64,000 nt of DNA from contig MLAX01000001.1 of NCBI GenBank assembly GCA_001890945.1, positions 1,240,001 to 1,304,000 on the forward strand, in the 5' to 3' direction. Under the pieces are notes generated by a model that saw only the letters and a list, made by a program, of their open reading frames with translations, was not told where the DNA came from and made no database searches. This document shows positions 18,299 to 27,577 of the stretch, in pieces. The stretch is from Alphaproteobacteria bacterium AO1-B (GTDB lineage Bacteria > Pseudomonadota > Alphaproteobacteria > Rhizobiales > Stappiaceae). Position 1 is the first letter of the stretch, and every line of letters starts with the position of its first letter. A program made the translations under genes and the position numbers.

Positions 18299-21200
18299 AT
18301 GATGCCAACATCAAAGTTCAGTCTTCCCGCGCATATGCGTTGGGCTGCTGTTGGTGCAACAGCGCTTTTGTCGTTGTTCTTGAATGAAACAGTGCAAGCA
18401 ACGACCGTTGGAACGGCGGCTGCAGTCAATACAGATGCATTCGGAACGCCGCCCGGTGCTGTCCGCCAGGTGAAGCTGCTTGGCGACAACGTCCTCTACA
18501 ATGAGCGTATAGAAACGTCCGGCTCCGGCCTCGTTCAAGTGCTGTTGAATGATGGGTCCACTTTCACGGTCGGGGCAAACTCCGATCTTGTGATCGATGA
18601 GTTTGTTTACGATCCAAATGCGGGAACAGGTAAGCTTGTCGCGTCCTTCGGCAAGGGGGTCGTCCGGTTTGTCGGCGGAAAGGTCAGCAAACAGAAGGGC
18701 GGCGTATCGGTTAGGACACCGGTTGGCACGATTGGCATTCGCGGCGGCATGGCCAATCTCAACTTGAACGGCGACAACCCGGTCTTTTCGCTCCTCTTTG
18801 GCGATGAGTTGACCTTCACCGGGTCAGATGGAACGAACCGGCGCATTTATTCTGCAGGCTATTCCCTGCAGGTTGGAACCGGCGGTCAGGGTGGTGGTGT
18901 GCGGCGGACAACGCCTTCCGATCTGGCTTCGGCGCAAAGCGGCCTGACTGCAAGATCTGGTCAATCCGGCGGGACACGTACGCCGCCGACGGCTCGGCAA
19001 ATCGCGCGATCTGGTGTTCCGAATGTCAATTCACGTCTCGGCCACATTCGCACGGCGCCTTTGCCCAAGCCCAGAAGTGTGCAGCCGAGATCGCCGGCGC
19101 GGGCAGAACCGAATTTGCTGCAGGTTCAAAAGAACACACAACAACGCACAATCAATCAGCTTGCAGATGAAATTATCGGTGGGAACGACCCGGCCGGGGG
19201 CGGAGATATTGTCGATGGTGGAGACACAACCGGCGGAACGGGAGACACCGGTGGAGAGACCGTCGAAACAACGGACGTAGCGCGGATCCTGACTGCCGGC
19301 GTTGAATTCACACCATCCTGGGACACAACTCGCACCGTCTTGGCGCCAGGTGCGCAAGGACTGATTGGTGGCAGCAGCGGTACCGACATGCCGGTCACTT
19401 TCACGGTAGGAGAAATCACCACCGGCACTGCGACAGCCCTCTATAAAGCGGAGATCGAAGGCAACAAGATCTATCAGTTCGCCTTCGAGGGTGATGGGCA
19501 ATATTACTACGCTCAGACCTATACGGATCAGGATGTTGTTGCTCAGCTGGGTGAGACCGACTTCATACCGGTGGCACCGACAGTCGACCCGGAAACTGAA
19601 GGCAACGTCACCTCCTATGCGTGGGGCGTGCAACACTATCACGAAGACTTTGCCGCCTTTGCGCACCTGCCTAACGTTACGCCGGGTGGAACCACCAAAT
19701 TCGACATTGAGAGTATGGTGGTCGGCATTCATGGAGTGGGCACTGATTTTTCAAGCTTCGGCGATGCAAGCGGAACACAGTCCATCCGGATTTATGATCT
19801 TGCAACCGACCCGACCCTGGCCTTTTCGCTTGGCACGGCGGGGGATGGCAGAACCTTCACGCCACTCATCACCGAAGCGTTGTTCGTCAATCCGCTGGCC
19901 GCCGCGGAACTCGGTGAGAGCTTCCTGTCAAATGTCACTTCGACCGGGTTACTGATGATCGAAAGCGACCCTGTAACCTTGGAGAGCGCTCATTATCTGG
20001 CCGGATCGTTTCACATTGACGGGACTGGTGAAAACCAAAGGTCATTTGTTTCACTAGCGGTTGGAGAGGTTGCCTCGGATGAGGCCAGTGGCCTCCTTTC
20101 GATGGAAACAGATCGGCGCGGAGGCCACCGGATTGCCAGCAGCCAGAGCGCCGGGCTTTACAGTGGTCCGGTCGGAACAATCGCCGGGCCGGATGATGGA
20201 CACTTCTTTGGCAGCAATGCTCAAAGCTTTGTTTTCGGCAACGCCCTGGCAGACGGCGGTATCGATGATGCCTATGACGACAGCTATGCCAGCCGGCCGG
20301 ACATCTTTGCAGCACCGGCGACCGCCTCATCAAGCCTTCACGTTGCAAGGCTCAATGGTTCAGTTGACGCCGCCACGCTAACCCGAACAGACCGCACACT
20401 GTCAGGTTATGCCGCGGGCGTTTTGGAGAGCAGCGTCAACCTCGCCGGACAAGGCGTTGGTCCGGTTGTGTTTGCCAGCGAGAGCGCTGCGGATCTTTCC
20501 GTAACATTCAATGGTGCTGAGTATTCGCTCGGCGGCAGTTTGACCGTCCGTGACAGTCAGGACCTGGATCCGGATGTTGCAGCTTACACCGTGCGATTTG
20601 GCTCCAACAGCGACGGATCCGGCACGGATCGCGCCACCTTCATTGGCGACGACCTTTATGCTGCCCGGGACGCGTCCGATGCCTCAGAGACTTATCTAAC
20701 AGTCGATACAGTGACGCCCGTCGTTCCGACACCGGATCCAGATCCGGACCCCGCAGGGGGCGGAGGGGGCACAGGACCTTACACAGGTCTAGCCGAGCCT
20801 CGGAATGAGGGACTTGAAGGTGTGCAACAGGCAGTCAGCAATGTCGCGTCGGCCCTTGCCAGTGATGCGGGGCACATCCTGCAGCAGGATCCGTCACAGG
20901 ATGCCAACACTTATTTCGTGCCGAACACACTGATCGGAACTGCAGATGATGCGATCATGGCCGGAACCACAGAGTGCACCTGTGCCTTTCTGGAGTGGGG
21001 CTATTGGGGCACAAAACTCTCCTATGACGACACGGGCGGTGTGTTGGACGGTGCCAACAGCCGGAAAGATGCGTTTCATCTCGGGACCTGGGTTGCCGGC
21101 GACGTAACCAATGCCGCCGATCTGCCAACCAGTGGCAGCGCAAGTTACGTTGGGCATGCCGCCGGCAGCGTTGTGAACAATGGGGCGCAGTATCTTGCGG

Positions 21201-21478
21201 CCGGTGACTTCCGGATGACGGTTGATTTCGCCCGCCGCACCGGATCTGCCAACATTGCCAATTTCGATGGCCGCACATTTGGTGCGGATCTGACCGAACG
21301 CGCCGTTGATATCGGAAACCAGTTTTCCGGAAACTTGGTCGGCAGTGTTGGATCAGGTTCCATTAACACCTCTATCGTCGGGGGCCCGTCATCCAACTAC
21401 GAGGGCGTGATCGGCAACTTCAATGCGGTTGACGGAACTTGGTCGGCGAGCGGCATTGTTGCTGGCGAGATGAACTGA
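18299..21478 (+). CDS. Large FecR-domain protein with C-terminal TbpB-like barrel (probable Slam client)
   Basis: A 1,059-residue secreted protein. A signal peptide (1-34, VQA-TT) has no lipobox cysteine. A FecR domain follows at about 55-155 (LNDGSTFTVGANSDLVIDEF, VRTPVGTIGIRGG), then a Pro/Gly/Thr-rich linker (190-320), a long beta-rich middle region (320-810), a DPDPDPAGGGGG linker, and a C-terminal segment (880-1059) like the transferrin-binding-protein-B barrel. That segment has a CTC pair at C893/C895, the WGYWG motif and SASYVGHAAGSVVN/FDGRTFGADL repeats seen in Slam-dependent proteins. GGGAGGGAAG precedes the start. It is co-transcribed with the Slam-like gene. The ligand is unknown. 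Confidence 0.82.
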   Translation: MMPTSKFSLPAHMRWAAVGATALLSLFLNETVQATTVGTAAAVNTDAFGTPPGAVRQVKLLGDNVLYNERIETSGSGLVQVLLNDGSTFTVGANSDLVIDEFVYDPNAGTGKLVASFGKGVVRFVGGKVSKQKGGVSVRTPVGTIGIRGGMANLNLNGDNPVFSLLFGDELTFTGSDGTNRRIYSAGYSLQVGTGGQGGGVRRTTPSDLASAQSGLTARSGQSGGTRTPPTARQIARSGVPNVNSRLGHIRTAPLPKPRSVQPRSPARAEPNLLQVQKNTQQRTINQLADEIIGGNDPAGGGDIVDGGDTTGGTGDTGGETVETTDVARILTAGVEFTPSWDTTRTVLAPGAQGLIGGSSGTDMPVTFTVGEITTGTATALYKAEIEGNKIYQFAFEGDGQYYYAQTYTDQDVVAQLGETDFIPVAPTVDPETEGNVTSYAWGVQHYHEDFAAFAHLPNVTPGGTTKFDIESMVVGIHGVGTDFSSFGDASGTQSIRIYDLATDPTLAFSLGTAGDGRTFTPLITEALFVNPLAAAELGESFLSNVTSTGLLMIESDPVTLESAHYLAGSFHIDGTGENQRSFVSLAVGEVASDEASGLLSMETDRRGGHRIASSQSAGLYSGPVGTIAGPDDGHFFGSNAQSFVFGNALADGGIDDAYDDSYASRPDIFAAPATASSSLHVARLNGSVDAATLTRTDRTLSGYAAGVLESSVNLAGQGVGPVVFASESAADLSVTFNGAEYSLGGSLTVRDSQDLDPDVAAYTVRFGSNSDGSGTDRATFIGDDLYAARDASDASETYLTVDTVTPVVPTPDPDPDPAGGGGGTGPYTGLAEPRNEGLEGVQQAVSNVASALASDAGHILQQDPSQDANTYFVPNTLIGTADDAIMAGTTECTCAFLEWGYWGTKLSYDDTGGVLDGANSRKDAFHLGTWVAGDVTNAADLPTSGSASYVGHAAGSVVNNGAQYLAAGDFRMTVDFARRTGSANIANFDGRTFGADLTERAVDIGNQFSGNLVGSVGSGSINTSIVGGPSSNYEGVIGNFNAVDGTWSASGIVAGEMN

Positions 21479-21779
21479 CCACTGCAGACAGAAGCGTCTC
21501 TATCACCTGCGGGCGAGGGGCTGCTCACATTGGCAAATAGTCAGCCCTCATGCAGCATATTACAAAAGCGGGCCGCCGTATCCCAAAGCCTGCAACGATC
21601 CTTAAGTGACTGAAAGTCTTGGATTTCCGTTGGGTTTGGGACGTGGCGCGCAGTTTTCCGGCAGGTATTTTCCCAAGTTGTGAAAAAACTTTGCCGGGGT
21701 GCTGGACAAGGATCAAACGAGCTTCTATAAGGACCGGGCTTTCGGCGGACGGGGCATGCCTCCCGCCACATCAAAGCAC
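21479..21779. other. Intergenic stretch before tRNA-Phe
   Basis: About 300 bases between the FecR-domain gene and the tRNA. It should include the tRNA promoter, but I see no gene, repeat or T-tailed hairpin that I can support. Confidence 0.4.
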
Positions 21780-21855
21780 GCCCAGATAGCTCAGTTGGTA
21801 GAGCAGCGGATTGAAAATCCGCGTGTCGGTGGTTCGATTCCGCCTCTGGGCACCA
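21780..21855 (+). tRNA. tRNA-Phe (anticodon GAA), CCA encoded
   Basis: Acceptor stem GCCCAGA/TCTGGGC, D-arm GCTC AGTTGGTA GAGC, anticodon stem GCGGA/TCCGC with loop TTGAAAA, and T-arm CGGTGG TTCGATT CCGCC. The anticodon GAA is phenylalanine and ACCA is encoded at the 3' end. Confidence 0.97.
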
Positions 21856-22272
21856 CTTTTTCCTTCAAAGATTTCGCCAGTTTGAACAGCACGTCCGTGT
21901 GCTCCACTCGAGATTCAGACCTCTGCCCGGCGGCGCCGATTCGTAAAATCGAAAACCTGGGCAACCGGCTATTGGTTGGGGACGATGTGGGCGCATTTGG
22001 AGTATCATCACTCCTCCATTCGCTTAATCCCTCACCACACCAATACGCCAAAAAACGCTTCCAGCTGCGTGCCGTGGATGACTGCTTTCCTGAATACTGT
22101 CAATCCGCTTGCACAAATTAAACGAATGAGCTCCGGCTATCGCAGATCACCTTGCAAACAAAACAAACCATCAATTGCAACTGAGGGGAAAGCCGATTCG
22201 GTCTGCTCGAGAACCGGTCGCTCTTGAGCAAGACAGCAATGGTTTGAGCCCTGGGACCGAGCGGCCAAACTC
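21856..22272. other. Intergenic stretch after tRNA-Phe
   Basis: A 417-base gap between tRNA-Phe and the end of the BatD-like gene. A run of T just after the tRNA may end its transcript. Only short frames without family resemblance occur. Confidence 0.4.
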
Positions 22273-23568
22273 CTAACGCCCAACAGGATTAAGGGGTGGT
22301 AGGGGCATTTTGGATCTACGCCGGGCCTGCGTTTTCGCTTGGTGACGGACACCGGCGGCAGAGGACTTGATCTGCGACCAGGCATCATGGACAGATGCTT
22401 TTGAGGCTTGGCTTTGACTGCCATAAAGGGCACTGCCCAAAACCGTAAAGGCATGCTCAAGGGGTGCCCAGTCAGGTTGGATCTCCGAAGATTTTAACCG
22501 CTGCTTCCACAAAAGTCCGCTTGTGATAGCTGCCGAATAATCCTGGGCGTCGATGGCCTTGTTGAAGTGCCGGTAAGCAAAATATTCGGTCGCCTCATAC
22601 TTTGCTTTTGCTCCATGGAACAAGGTCACTGCTTTCGGGCCGAACTTGCGCAAAAGCCACACGAAAAGACCTAACAGTAGCAGCGCGGCGGTGCCCCAAT
22701 ACGCCATGGATCGCCAGTTCAATGCCTCTGATTGCGGTTCTGCCGCCACCGGCGGGCTAGTCACAGCCAGATCAATCGCTGGAACGCTCACCGTTTCGAC
22801 CTTTTCGCTGGTGAGGTTGTACCAGGAGAGTTTCTGTTCAGGGATCCGGTAGTTGCCGGCGTTTTCAGGGACGATTGTAACTGTTTCCGTGCGGGTGCCG
22901 GATAACTGGCCCCGGTTTTCGGTCTCATTCAGGACCGGGGACGCGGGATAGTAGCTGAGGCCCTCAACCGGGTCTCCAGCACCAATCGGCGGTACAAACA
23001 TCGGAGCGACCCCGGTGACCTTGATTGTGGTGGTTAAGGTCAGTGCATCTCCGGCAGACAAATCATCCGGTGTTCTGTCGACCTCCCGGGTCAGTGTCAG
23101 GGCGATTGCGGCCACAAAGGGCGTCAGATCCCTGGCGCTATCTGGCGCCTCGCCAACAATGGCAAAAGGTGCGACGTCAACCTCCGCTTTGATTGGTTGG
23201 CGGGTATCCGGATCCGCATAGGTGATTGTGATTGGACCGCCGGGGACCTGGAAGGTTCCGGGCACCATAGGATAAAGACGGTAGGCGCGTGAAACCCCGG
23301 ACCAGGTGTCGCCATTGACCCGTTCGCTGGTTGGACTTGACGCGCGCGATGGTAGCCGCACGACGACATTTTGCGCTTCGAAACTCGGGAACTCTGGTGC
23401 CGTCGGCATCCAGGTCGGCACCAGGATCGTAATCCGGAAGATCAGCGGCTGGCCAGGGATTGCGGTGTCCTGTTCAAGCGTCGTCCGGACGATCGGCTGC
23501 GGCGTTTCCTGAGCCTGAACGGCAGCGGAAATCAGAAAAAGCCAAAGGGCGAAGATGGCGCGGATCAT
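22273..23568 (-). CDS. BatD-like protein (oxygen-tolerance family)
   Basis: A 431-residue membrane-anchored periplasmic protein. A signal peptide (1-20, VQA-QE) leads to repeated beta-sandwich regions typical of BatD (PIVRTTLEQDTAIPGQPLIF near residue 25; RLYPMVPGTFQVPGGPITI near 97; VPENAGNYRIPEQKLSWYN near 236). One membrane helix (about 290-310, YWGTAALLLLGLFVWLLRKF) precedes a basic cytoplasmic tail. BatD proteins accompany MoxR ATPases and von Willebrand A proteins in envelope-stress or aerotolerance modules. It overlaps the upstream gene by 4 bases and is last in a six-gene operon. Confidence 0.85.
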   Translation of the reverse strand: MIRAIFALWLFLISAAVQAQETPQPIVRTTLEQDTAIPGQPLIFRITILVPTWMPTAPEFPSFEAQNVVVRLPSRASSPTSERVNGDTWSGVSRAYRLYPMVPGTFQVPGGPITITYADPDTRQPIKAEVDVAPFAIVGEAPDSARDLTPFVAAIALTLTREVDRTPDDLSAGDALTLTTTIKVTGVAPMFVPPIGAGDPVEGLSYYPASPVLNETENRGQLSGTRTETVTIVPENAGNYRIPEQKLSWYNLTSEKVETVSVPAIDLAVTSPPVAAEPQSEALNWRSMAYWGTAALLLLGLFVWLLRKFGPKAVTLFHGAKAKYEATEYFAYRHFNKAIDAQDYSAAITSGLLWKQRLKSSEIQPDWAPLEHAFTVLGSALYGSQSQASKASVHDAWSQIKSSAAGVRHQAKTQARRRSKMPLPPLNPVGR

Positions 23569-25106
23569 TTTTGACCCCGTGCAGCTTCAAGTGCGAACCG
23601 GGATCTTAGGAAGTCGCCTGTGCTGGTGTCCACCGTGCGCATCCATTGTTCGGCGGTTTCCGGAACGGTTTCTGATGTGCTCTGCGGTGGCTGCTGGCTG
23701 TCTGTGCCGCGCCCTGCCTCATTGTCATAAACAACATCGTCCGCGCCGATGCCGCTATCTTCTCCGGTATCTGATTGTTCGCGTGTCGTTTCAATGTAGT
23801 CGAGAATGTAACGCGCAAGTTCCAGATTGTGCTGTGCTGCTTTGTTGTCCGGATCCCGTTCCACGGCTTTTTCAAAGGCAGCAATGGCAGGCCGGTAAGA
23901 GCGGGATTTGATCAGTGAGAGACCTTCCCCTATCGCTGCATCCGCACTGTCCTGCCAGGCATAGAGTTCTGCTGCTTCTTCATATTTGCCGGCCCGGTAG
24001 AGCGCGGTCGCCTTCCATAATGGATCTTCAAAAAGGTCTGCTGCTGTTTGATAGTCCTTGTTTTCAAAGGCCATTTGCCCTTGCTGATCGGGGGTGAAGA
24101 ACCAGTCTTTCCTGCCCTCAGCAAGGGCCTCTACGCCGGAAAATGCAAAACTGGCCGCAACCAAGACCACCGCCCATTGCATGGTCCATCCCCGGCGGAA
24201 CCAAAAGAGCAACAAGACCGCTGCGGGTAGGGCAAAGATCCACCCCTCGTCCTGCCATTGCTGTCGTTCATCCTGTGAGAGCGCGGCCTCATAGGCCGCC
24301 GTGATGCGGCGCTGGACAGTCAATACATCGCTGCGATCCGCCGTCAACTCGACAACAGCTGTCCCGGCAATCTGGTTCAGTTTATCGGCCGCGCCAGGGT
24401 CCCGGCTGGCAAGCCAGAATAGGACCGGAGCGCCGCCGTCAGCGGCATGCGTGTTGAAGGCCGACAGGTCTGCATCGGTAGTTCGGTCGAGCAAGAAGAG
24501 GATCGTCCCGGGCGCTTCTTGGGCGGCCATGATAGTGGCGGCCAAGGAGAGCGCGCCGCGTGCGGATTCTCCGTCCCGCGGCATGACACTCGGGTCGAGC
24601 CCCTCCAGAAATGGTTTGATCACATCCGGATCTTCCGTCGGTGGGACGACTTGATGCGCGGTTCCAGCATAGGCGACAAGCGCGGTTTTGGCGCCTGCAC
24701 GCTCTTCAAGGAGGTCCAGCACCTTGTGTTTGGCGCGCTCCAGCCGGCTCGGCGGAATGTCGGTGGCCGCCATTGACTTGGAAACCTTGAGGACGACAAC
24801 AAGCGGCGCAGTATCCGCGATAAGCGGGTTTGCAACCCGCGACCACGTCGGCCCGGCCGCGGACAAAACCAGGAGAGCGAGCAGCAGGGCTACACCATCG
24901 ATCGGGCGCAGGCGTTGGCGTTCCTGACTGCCGACGGTGAGGGCGGTGGCCAGATGAGGGGCGATGACATCGGGAAGGTCGATCCCTTGCGCCGCTGCCC
25001 GGCGCACCAGCCACCAAAGCGCGGCGATGGGGGCCAGCAACAACAGCCACAAGGGGCGGATGAAATGAAAGGCGGCCAGGATGTCGGCGACATGATCGGT
25101 GGTCAT
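23565..25106 (-). CDS. BatB/BatC fusion: von Willebrand A domain plus TPR region
   Basis: A 513-residue inner-membrane protein. N-terminal helices (about 17-35 and 70-84) precede a VWA domain (about 100-280). After two more helices (about 290-325) a TPR-like section (about 330-440; YRPAIAAFEKAVERDPDNKA) and an acidic Ser/Asp-rich tail follow. This corresponds to BatB and BatC joined. The metal-site motif expected as DxSxS reads KVSKS at residues 107-111, so the first Asp is Lys and metal binding is doubtful. Neighbours overlap by 4 bases on both sides, implying coupled translation. Confidence 0.87.
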   Translation of the reverse strand: MTTDHVADILAAFHFIRPLWLLLLAPIAALWWLVRRAAAQGIDLPDVIAPHLATALTVGSQERQRLRPIDGVALLLALLVLSAAGPTWSRVANPLIADTAPLVVVLKVSKSMAATDIPPSRLERAKHKVLDLLEERAGAKTALVAYAGTAHQVVPPTEDPDVIKPFLEGLDPSVMPRDGESARGALSLAATIMAAQEAPGTILFLLDRTTDADLSAFNTHAADGGAPVLFWLASRDPGAADKLNQIAGTAVVELTADRSDVLTVQRRITAAYEAALSQDERQQWQDEGWIFALPAAVLLLFWFRRGWTMQWAVVLVAASFAFSGVEALAEGRKDWFFTPDQQGQMAFENKDYQTAADLFEDPLWKATALYRAGKYEEAAELYAWQDSADAAIGEGLSLIKSRSYRPAIAAFEKAVERDPDNKAAQHNLELARYILDYIETTREQSDTGEDSGIGADDVVYDNEAGRGTDSQQPPQSTSETVPETAEQWMRTVDTSTGDFLRSRFALEAARGQK

Positions 25107-26086
25107 GCCGCCCTCCGCCGTGTTTTACGGGTATGGAGGAGTGCCAGCGTGCCAATGCCGAGTAGCGCAGCCAATATCAGAAGCAAATGCCCAAGCGGTT
25201 CTCTCGGGCGGAACGAGCGGGTTTCCACTTCCCGCGGCTTTTGAGCGTCGATCCGGGCATAGATCTCAGCAAGGCCGTTCTCATCTCCCGCAAAGTAGTA
25301 GGTTCCGCCTGCCTCATCCGAGATACTTTTCAAGGTACGTTCGTCTAGCCGCTGATCGCCGGTTCCTGCCGGATCGCCGACGCCGATCGAAATGATTTCT
25401 ATGCCTTCCTTCGCTGCAATCGCGGCCGCATTGACCGGGGTCATGCGGCTGCCGGTATCAGCTCCATCGCTCAGCAGAATCAACAGCCTGTCGTCAATAT
25501 CGCTCGCCTGAAAGGTCTTGATCGACAGGCCGATTGCATCTCCGAGCACGGTATGCGGCCCTGCCATGCCAACTTCGGTTTGTTCAAGAAGCGCACGAAC
25601 GGAGGCAAGGTCTTCGGTAAAGGGCGCCTGGACAAAGGCCTTGGCGCCGAAAACGATCAAGGCGACCCGGTCGCCATCGCGGTCTGAAATGAAATCACCG
25701 ACAACCCGTTTGACCGCATCCAGGCGCTGCGTGCGTTCGCCGTCTTGCGAGATAAAGTCGACCTGATCCATTGAGCCGGAGATATCGATCGCGAGCATGA
25801 CATCACGGGCCGCCTTCTCCTGAATGATCGGCTCGCCGACACGTTCGGGCGCTGCAAGCGCTGTGATCAAAAGGCCCCAAATTGCGATGGCGGCAAGGTT
25901 TTGCAATGTCGTGCGTTTGAAAATCAGCGAACCGGCTTTCGGTGATTGGCCGGCCGCATCGGCAAGCCGGCGGAAGAATGGAAACCGCAACGCTGAAACG
26001 CGTTCCTGGTGGGGCGGCACAAGGAGATAAACAACAAGCGGCAGTGGCAGCAGAAAAAAGGCATAGGGGTGGGCAAATTCGATCAT
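25103..26086 (-). CDS. BatA-like von Willebrand A domain protein
   Basis: A 327-residue membrane protein: an N-terminal helix (about 7-24), a second at 60-80, a VWA domain (about 92-285) and a C-terminal helix (about 300-320). The metal-ion-dependent adhesion site is intact, DISGS at 101-105, with further ligand segments in MAGPHTVLGDAIGLS and LLILLSDGADTGSR. BatA-type proteins are thought to act with a MoxR ATPase as a chaperone-like module at the inner membrane. It overlaps both neighbours by 4 bases. Confidence 0.9.
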   Translation of the reverse strand: MIEFAHPYAFFLLPLPLVVYLLVPPHQERVSALRFPFFRRLADAAGQSPKAGSLIFKRTTLQNLAAIAIWGLLITALAAPERVGEPIIQEKAARDVMLAIDISGSMDQVDFISQDGERTQRLDAVKRVVGDFISDRDGDRVALIVFGAKAFVQAPFTEDLASVRALLEQTEVGMAGPHTVLGDAIGLSIKTFQASDIDDRLLILLSDGADTGSRMTPVNAAAIAAKEGIEIISIGVGDPAGTGDQRLDERTLKSISDEAGGTYYFAGDENGLAEIYARIDAQKPREVETRSFRPREPLGHLLLILAALLGIGTLALLHTRKTRRRAA

Positions 26087-26553
26087 GCTGCCGCACCTTT
26101 GTGTCTTTTGATCCAGGTCCGGATTAACGGCTTCAGATCCGCGCCACTACTGGTTTTCTTGTAAGGCGCTTCGGCGATGGCCTTTCCCGGTCCGTCCGAA
26201 AAGCCAGTTCCGCCATACGCATGATCCAGAAAGGTGAGCCAATCCGGGCCATGCAGTGCGGCCACGTCCTGACGCGCATAAGCTGAGAGGGCTGTCCGGC
26301 GCAGCAGCTCGGCAAGCCGCTGCGGGTCGTTTGGGCAGGACGCGAGTTCGGCCAGCGCCTCACGACGGTAGGCCGTCTTCCGGCGCCAGAGCAGAAACCT
26401 CCAGCAGCCAACTCCAATGATCACAAGCAGAATAGCGCCCAGCCAAAGCCATCCGGCCGTTTCTGGCAGCATGGAAACGGGCGCGGGATCAGGCACTGGC
26501 TCCAGCAGGTCGATCAGTTCGGTAAGATTTAGGCCGTCCCACGTATCAGTCAT
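26083..26553 (-). CDS. DUF4381 family membrane protein
   Basis: A 156-residue protein with one central membrane helix (about 30-50, GWLWLGAILLVIIGVGCWRF) and a cytoplasmic part holding RREALAELA and LLRRTALSAYARQDVAALHG, the conserved DUF4381 pattern. The family is found between DUF58 and BatA genes in MoxR operons and has no assigned activity. The starts and stops overlap by 4 bases with both neighbours. Confidence 0.88.
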   Translation of the reverse strand: MTDTWDGLNLTELIDLLEPVPDPAPVSMLPETAGWLWLGAILLVIIGVGCWRFLLWRRKTAYRREALAELASCPNDPQRLAELLRRTALSAYARQDVAALHGPDWLTFLDHAYGGTGFSDGPGKAIAEAPYKKTSSGADLKPLIRTWIKRHKGAAA

Positions 26554-27554
26554 GGCAATAGCCGCCTGCCTACAGAGGTCAGCCCGGTTAGCCGTCGGAC
26601 CTGCGGGATCGTGTCTTCACCAGCGCTCAGCGGCAAAACCGGGAGACCATAGCGTTTTTGCCAGCTGAGGATTTCCGAAAGCCGATCGGAGGAGAAATCG
26701 GAAAGGCGTTTGTGGATCTCTCCGCTGGCCGTATCAAGTTCGACCTGGAGCTCCCCGTCCGAAACAATCAGTTTGAGACCGGCCGGGATCTCTCCGGCGA
26801 TTGGATCGGTTACGGGGCACAAGATCAGGTCATTGGTGCTGGCGATCCGGCCAATCAGCGACGCGGTTTCTTCGTCCACACCATCGAAGTCGGAAATCAC
26901 GATGACAAGGTGGTTCCTGCGGGCGATCCGGGCGGCAGTTCTCAGCGGTGTTTTCAGGGGCATTGGTGTGCCGATGGCAGGGGCGTCCGCCCGCAAAAGC
27001 TGATTTGCCCGTGCAATTGCCATCAAGAACCGGTCGCGTGTAGGACGGTTGGCTTTCGGTTTGATCTCTGCACCAAACTCATCTCCGAATACGATCCCGC
27101 CAACCCGATCACCCTGGTCGAGAATACGAAACGCTGCCAGCGCTGCCGTTTCCGCTGCGATGACCGACTTCATGGCATGTTGCGTTCCGAAGAACATGGA
27201 CATGCGCTGATCGACAAGGATCAGGGCCGGGCGGTCCCGCTCTTCGCTGTAGACCCGGACATGTGGCTTGCCGGTGCGCGCGGTGACCTTCCAGTCAATC
27301 GTGCGTGGATCATCACCGGGCAGATAATCACGCAGTTCTTCGAAGTTGAGCCCCCGGCCGCGCAAGCGGGAGGCATGGCGGCCATTGAAGACGCTCGCAG
27401 CCGGTTGGCGCGGCAGAAAGCGCAAACCGCGTGCCTGGCTTTCAAGGGCGCGGAGTTGCGGGAGAGTGACATGAATGCGCGGGTCCACCGTGCCGGGCGG
27501 TTTCGTTGGCTTGGCTGTCAAACCTGTCCGGGTTCTGGCCGCGTGGTCGCGCAT
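26550..27554 (-). CDS. DUF58 domain protein
   Basis: A 334-residue soluble protein with the DUF58 core: RLRGRGLNFEELRDYLPGDD, DPRTIDWKVTARTGKPHVRVY, and ERDRPALILVDQRMSMFFG, spread over about residues 64-125. Such proteins are partners of MoxR ATPases and often have a VWA-like fold; the expected metal motif is DQRMS here. It lies 23 bases after the MoxR gene and overlaps the DUF4381 gene by 4 bases. Confidence 0.9.
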   Translation of the reverse strand: MRDHAARTRTGLTAKPTKPPGTVDPRIHVTLPQLRALESQARGLRFLPRQPAASVFNGRHASRLRGRGLNFEELRDYLPGDDPRTIDWKVTARTGKPHVRVYSEERDRPALILVDQRMSMFFGTQHAMKSVIAAETAALAAFRILDQGDRVGGIVFGDEFGAEIKPKANRPTRDRFLMAIARANQLLRADAPAIGTPMPLKTPLRTAARIARRNHLVIVISDFDGVDEETASLIGRIASTNDLILCPVTDPIAGEIPAGLKLIVSDGELQVELDTASGEIHKRLSDFSSDRLSEILSWQKRYGLPVLPLSAGEDTIPQVRRLTGLTSVGRRLLP

Positions 27555-27577
27555 CTCCGGGCTCCTTTTTCAGCACC

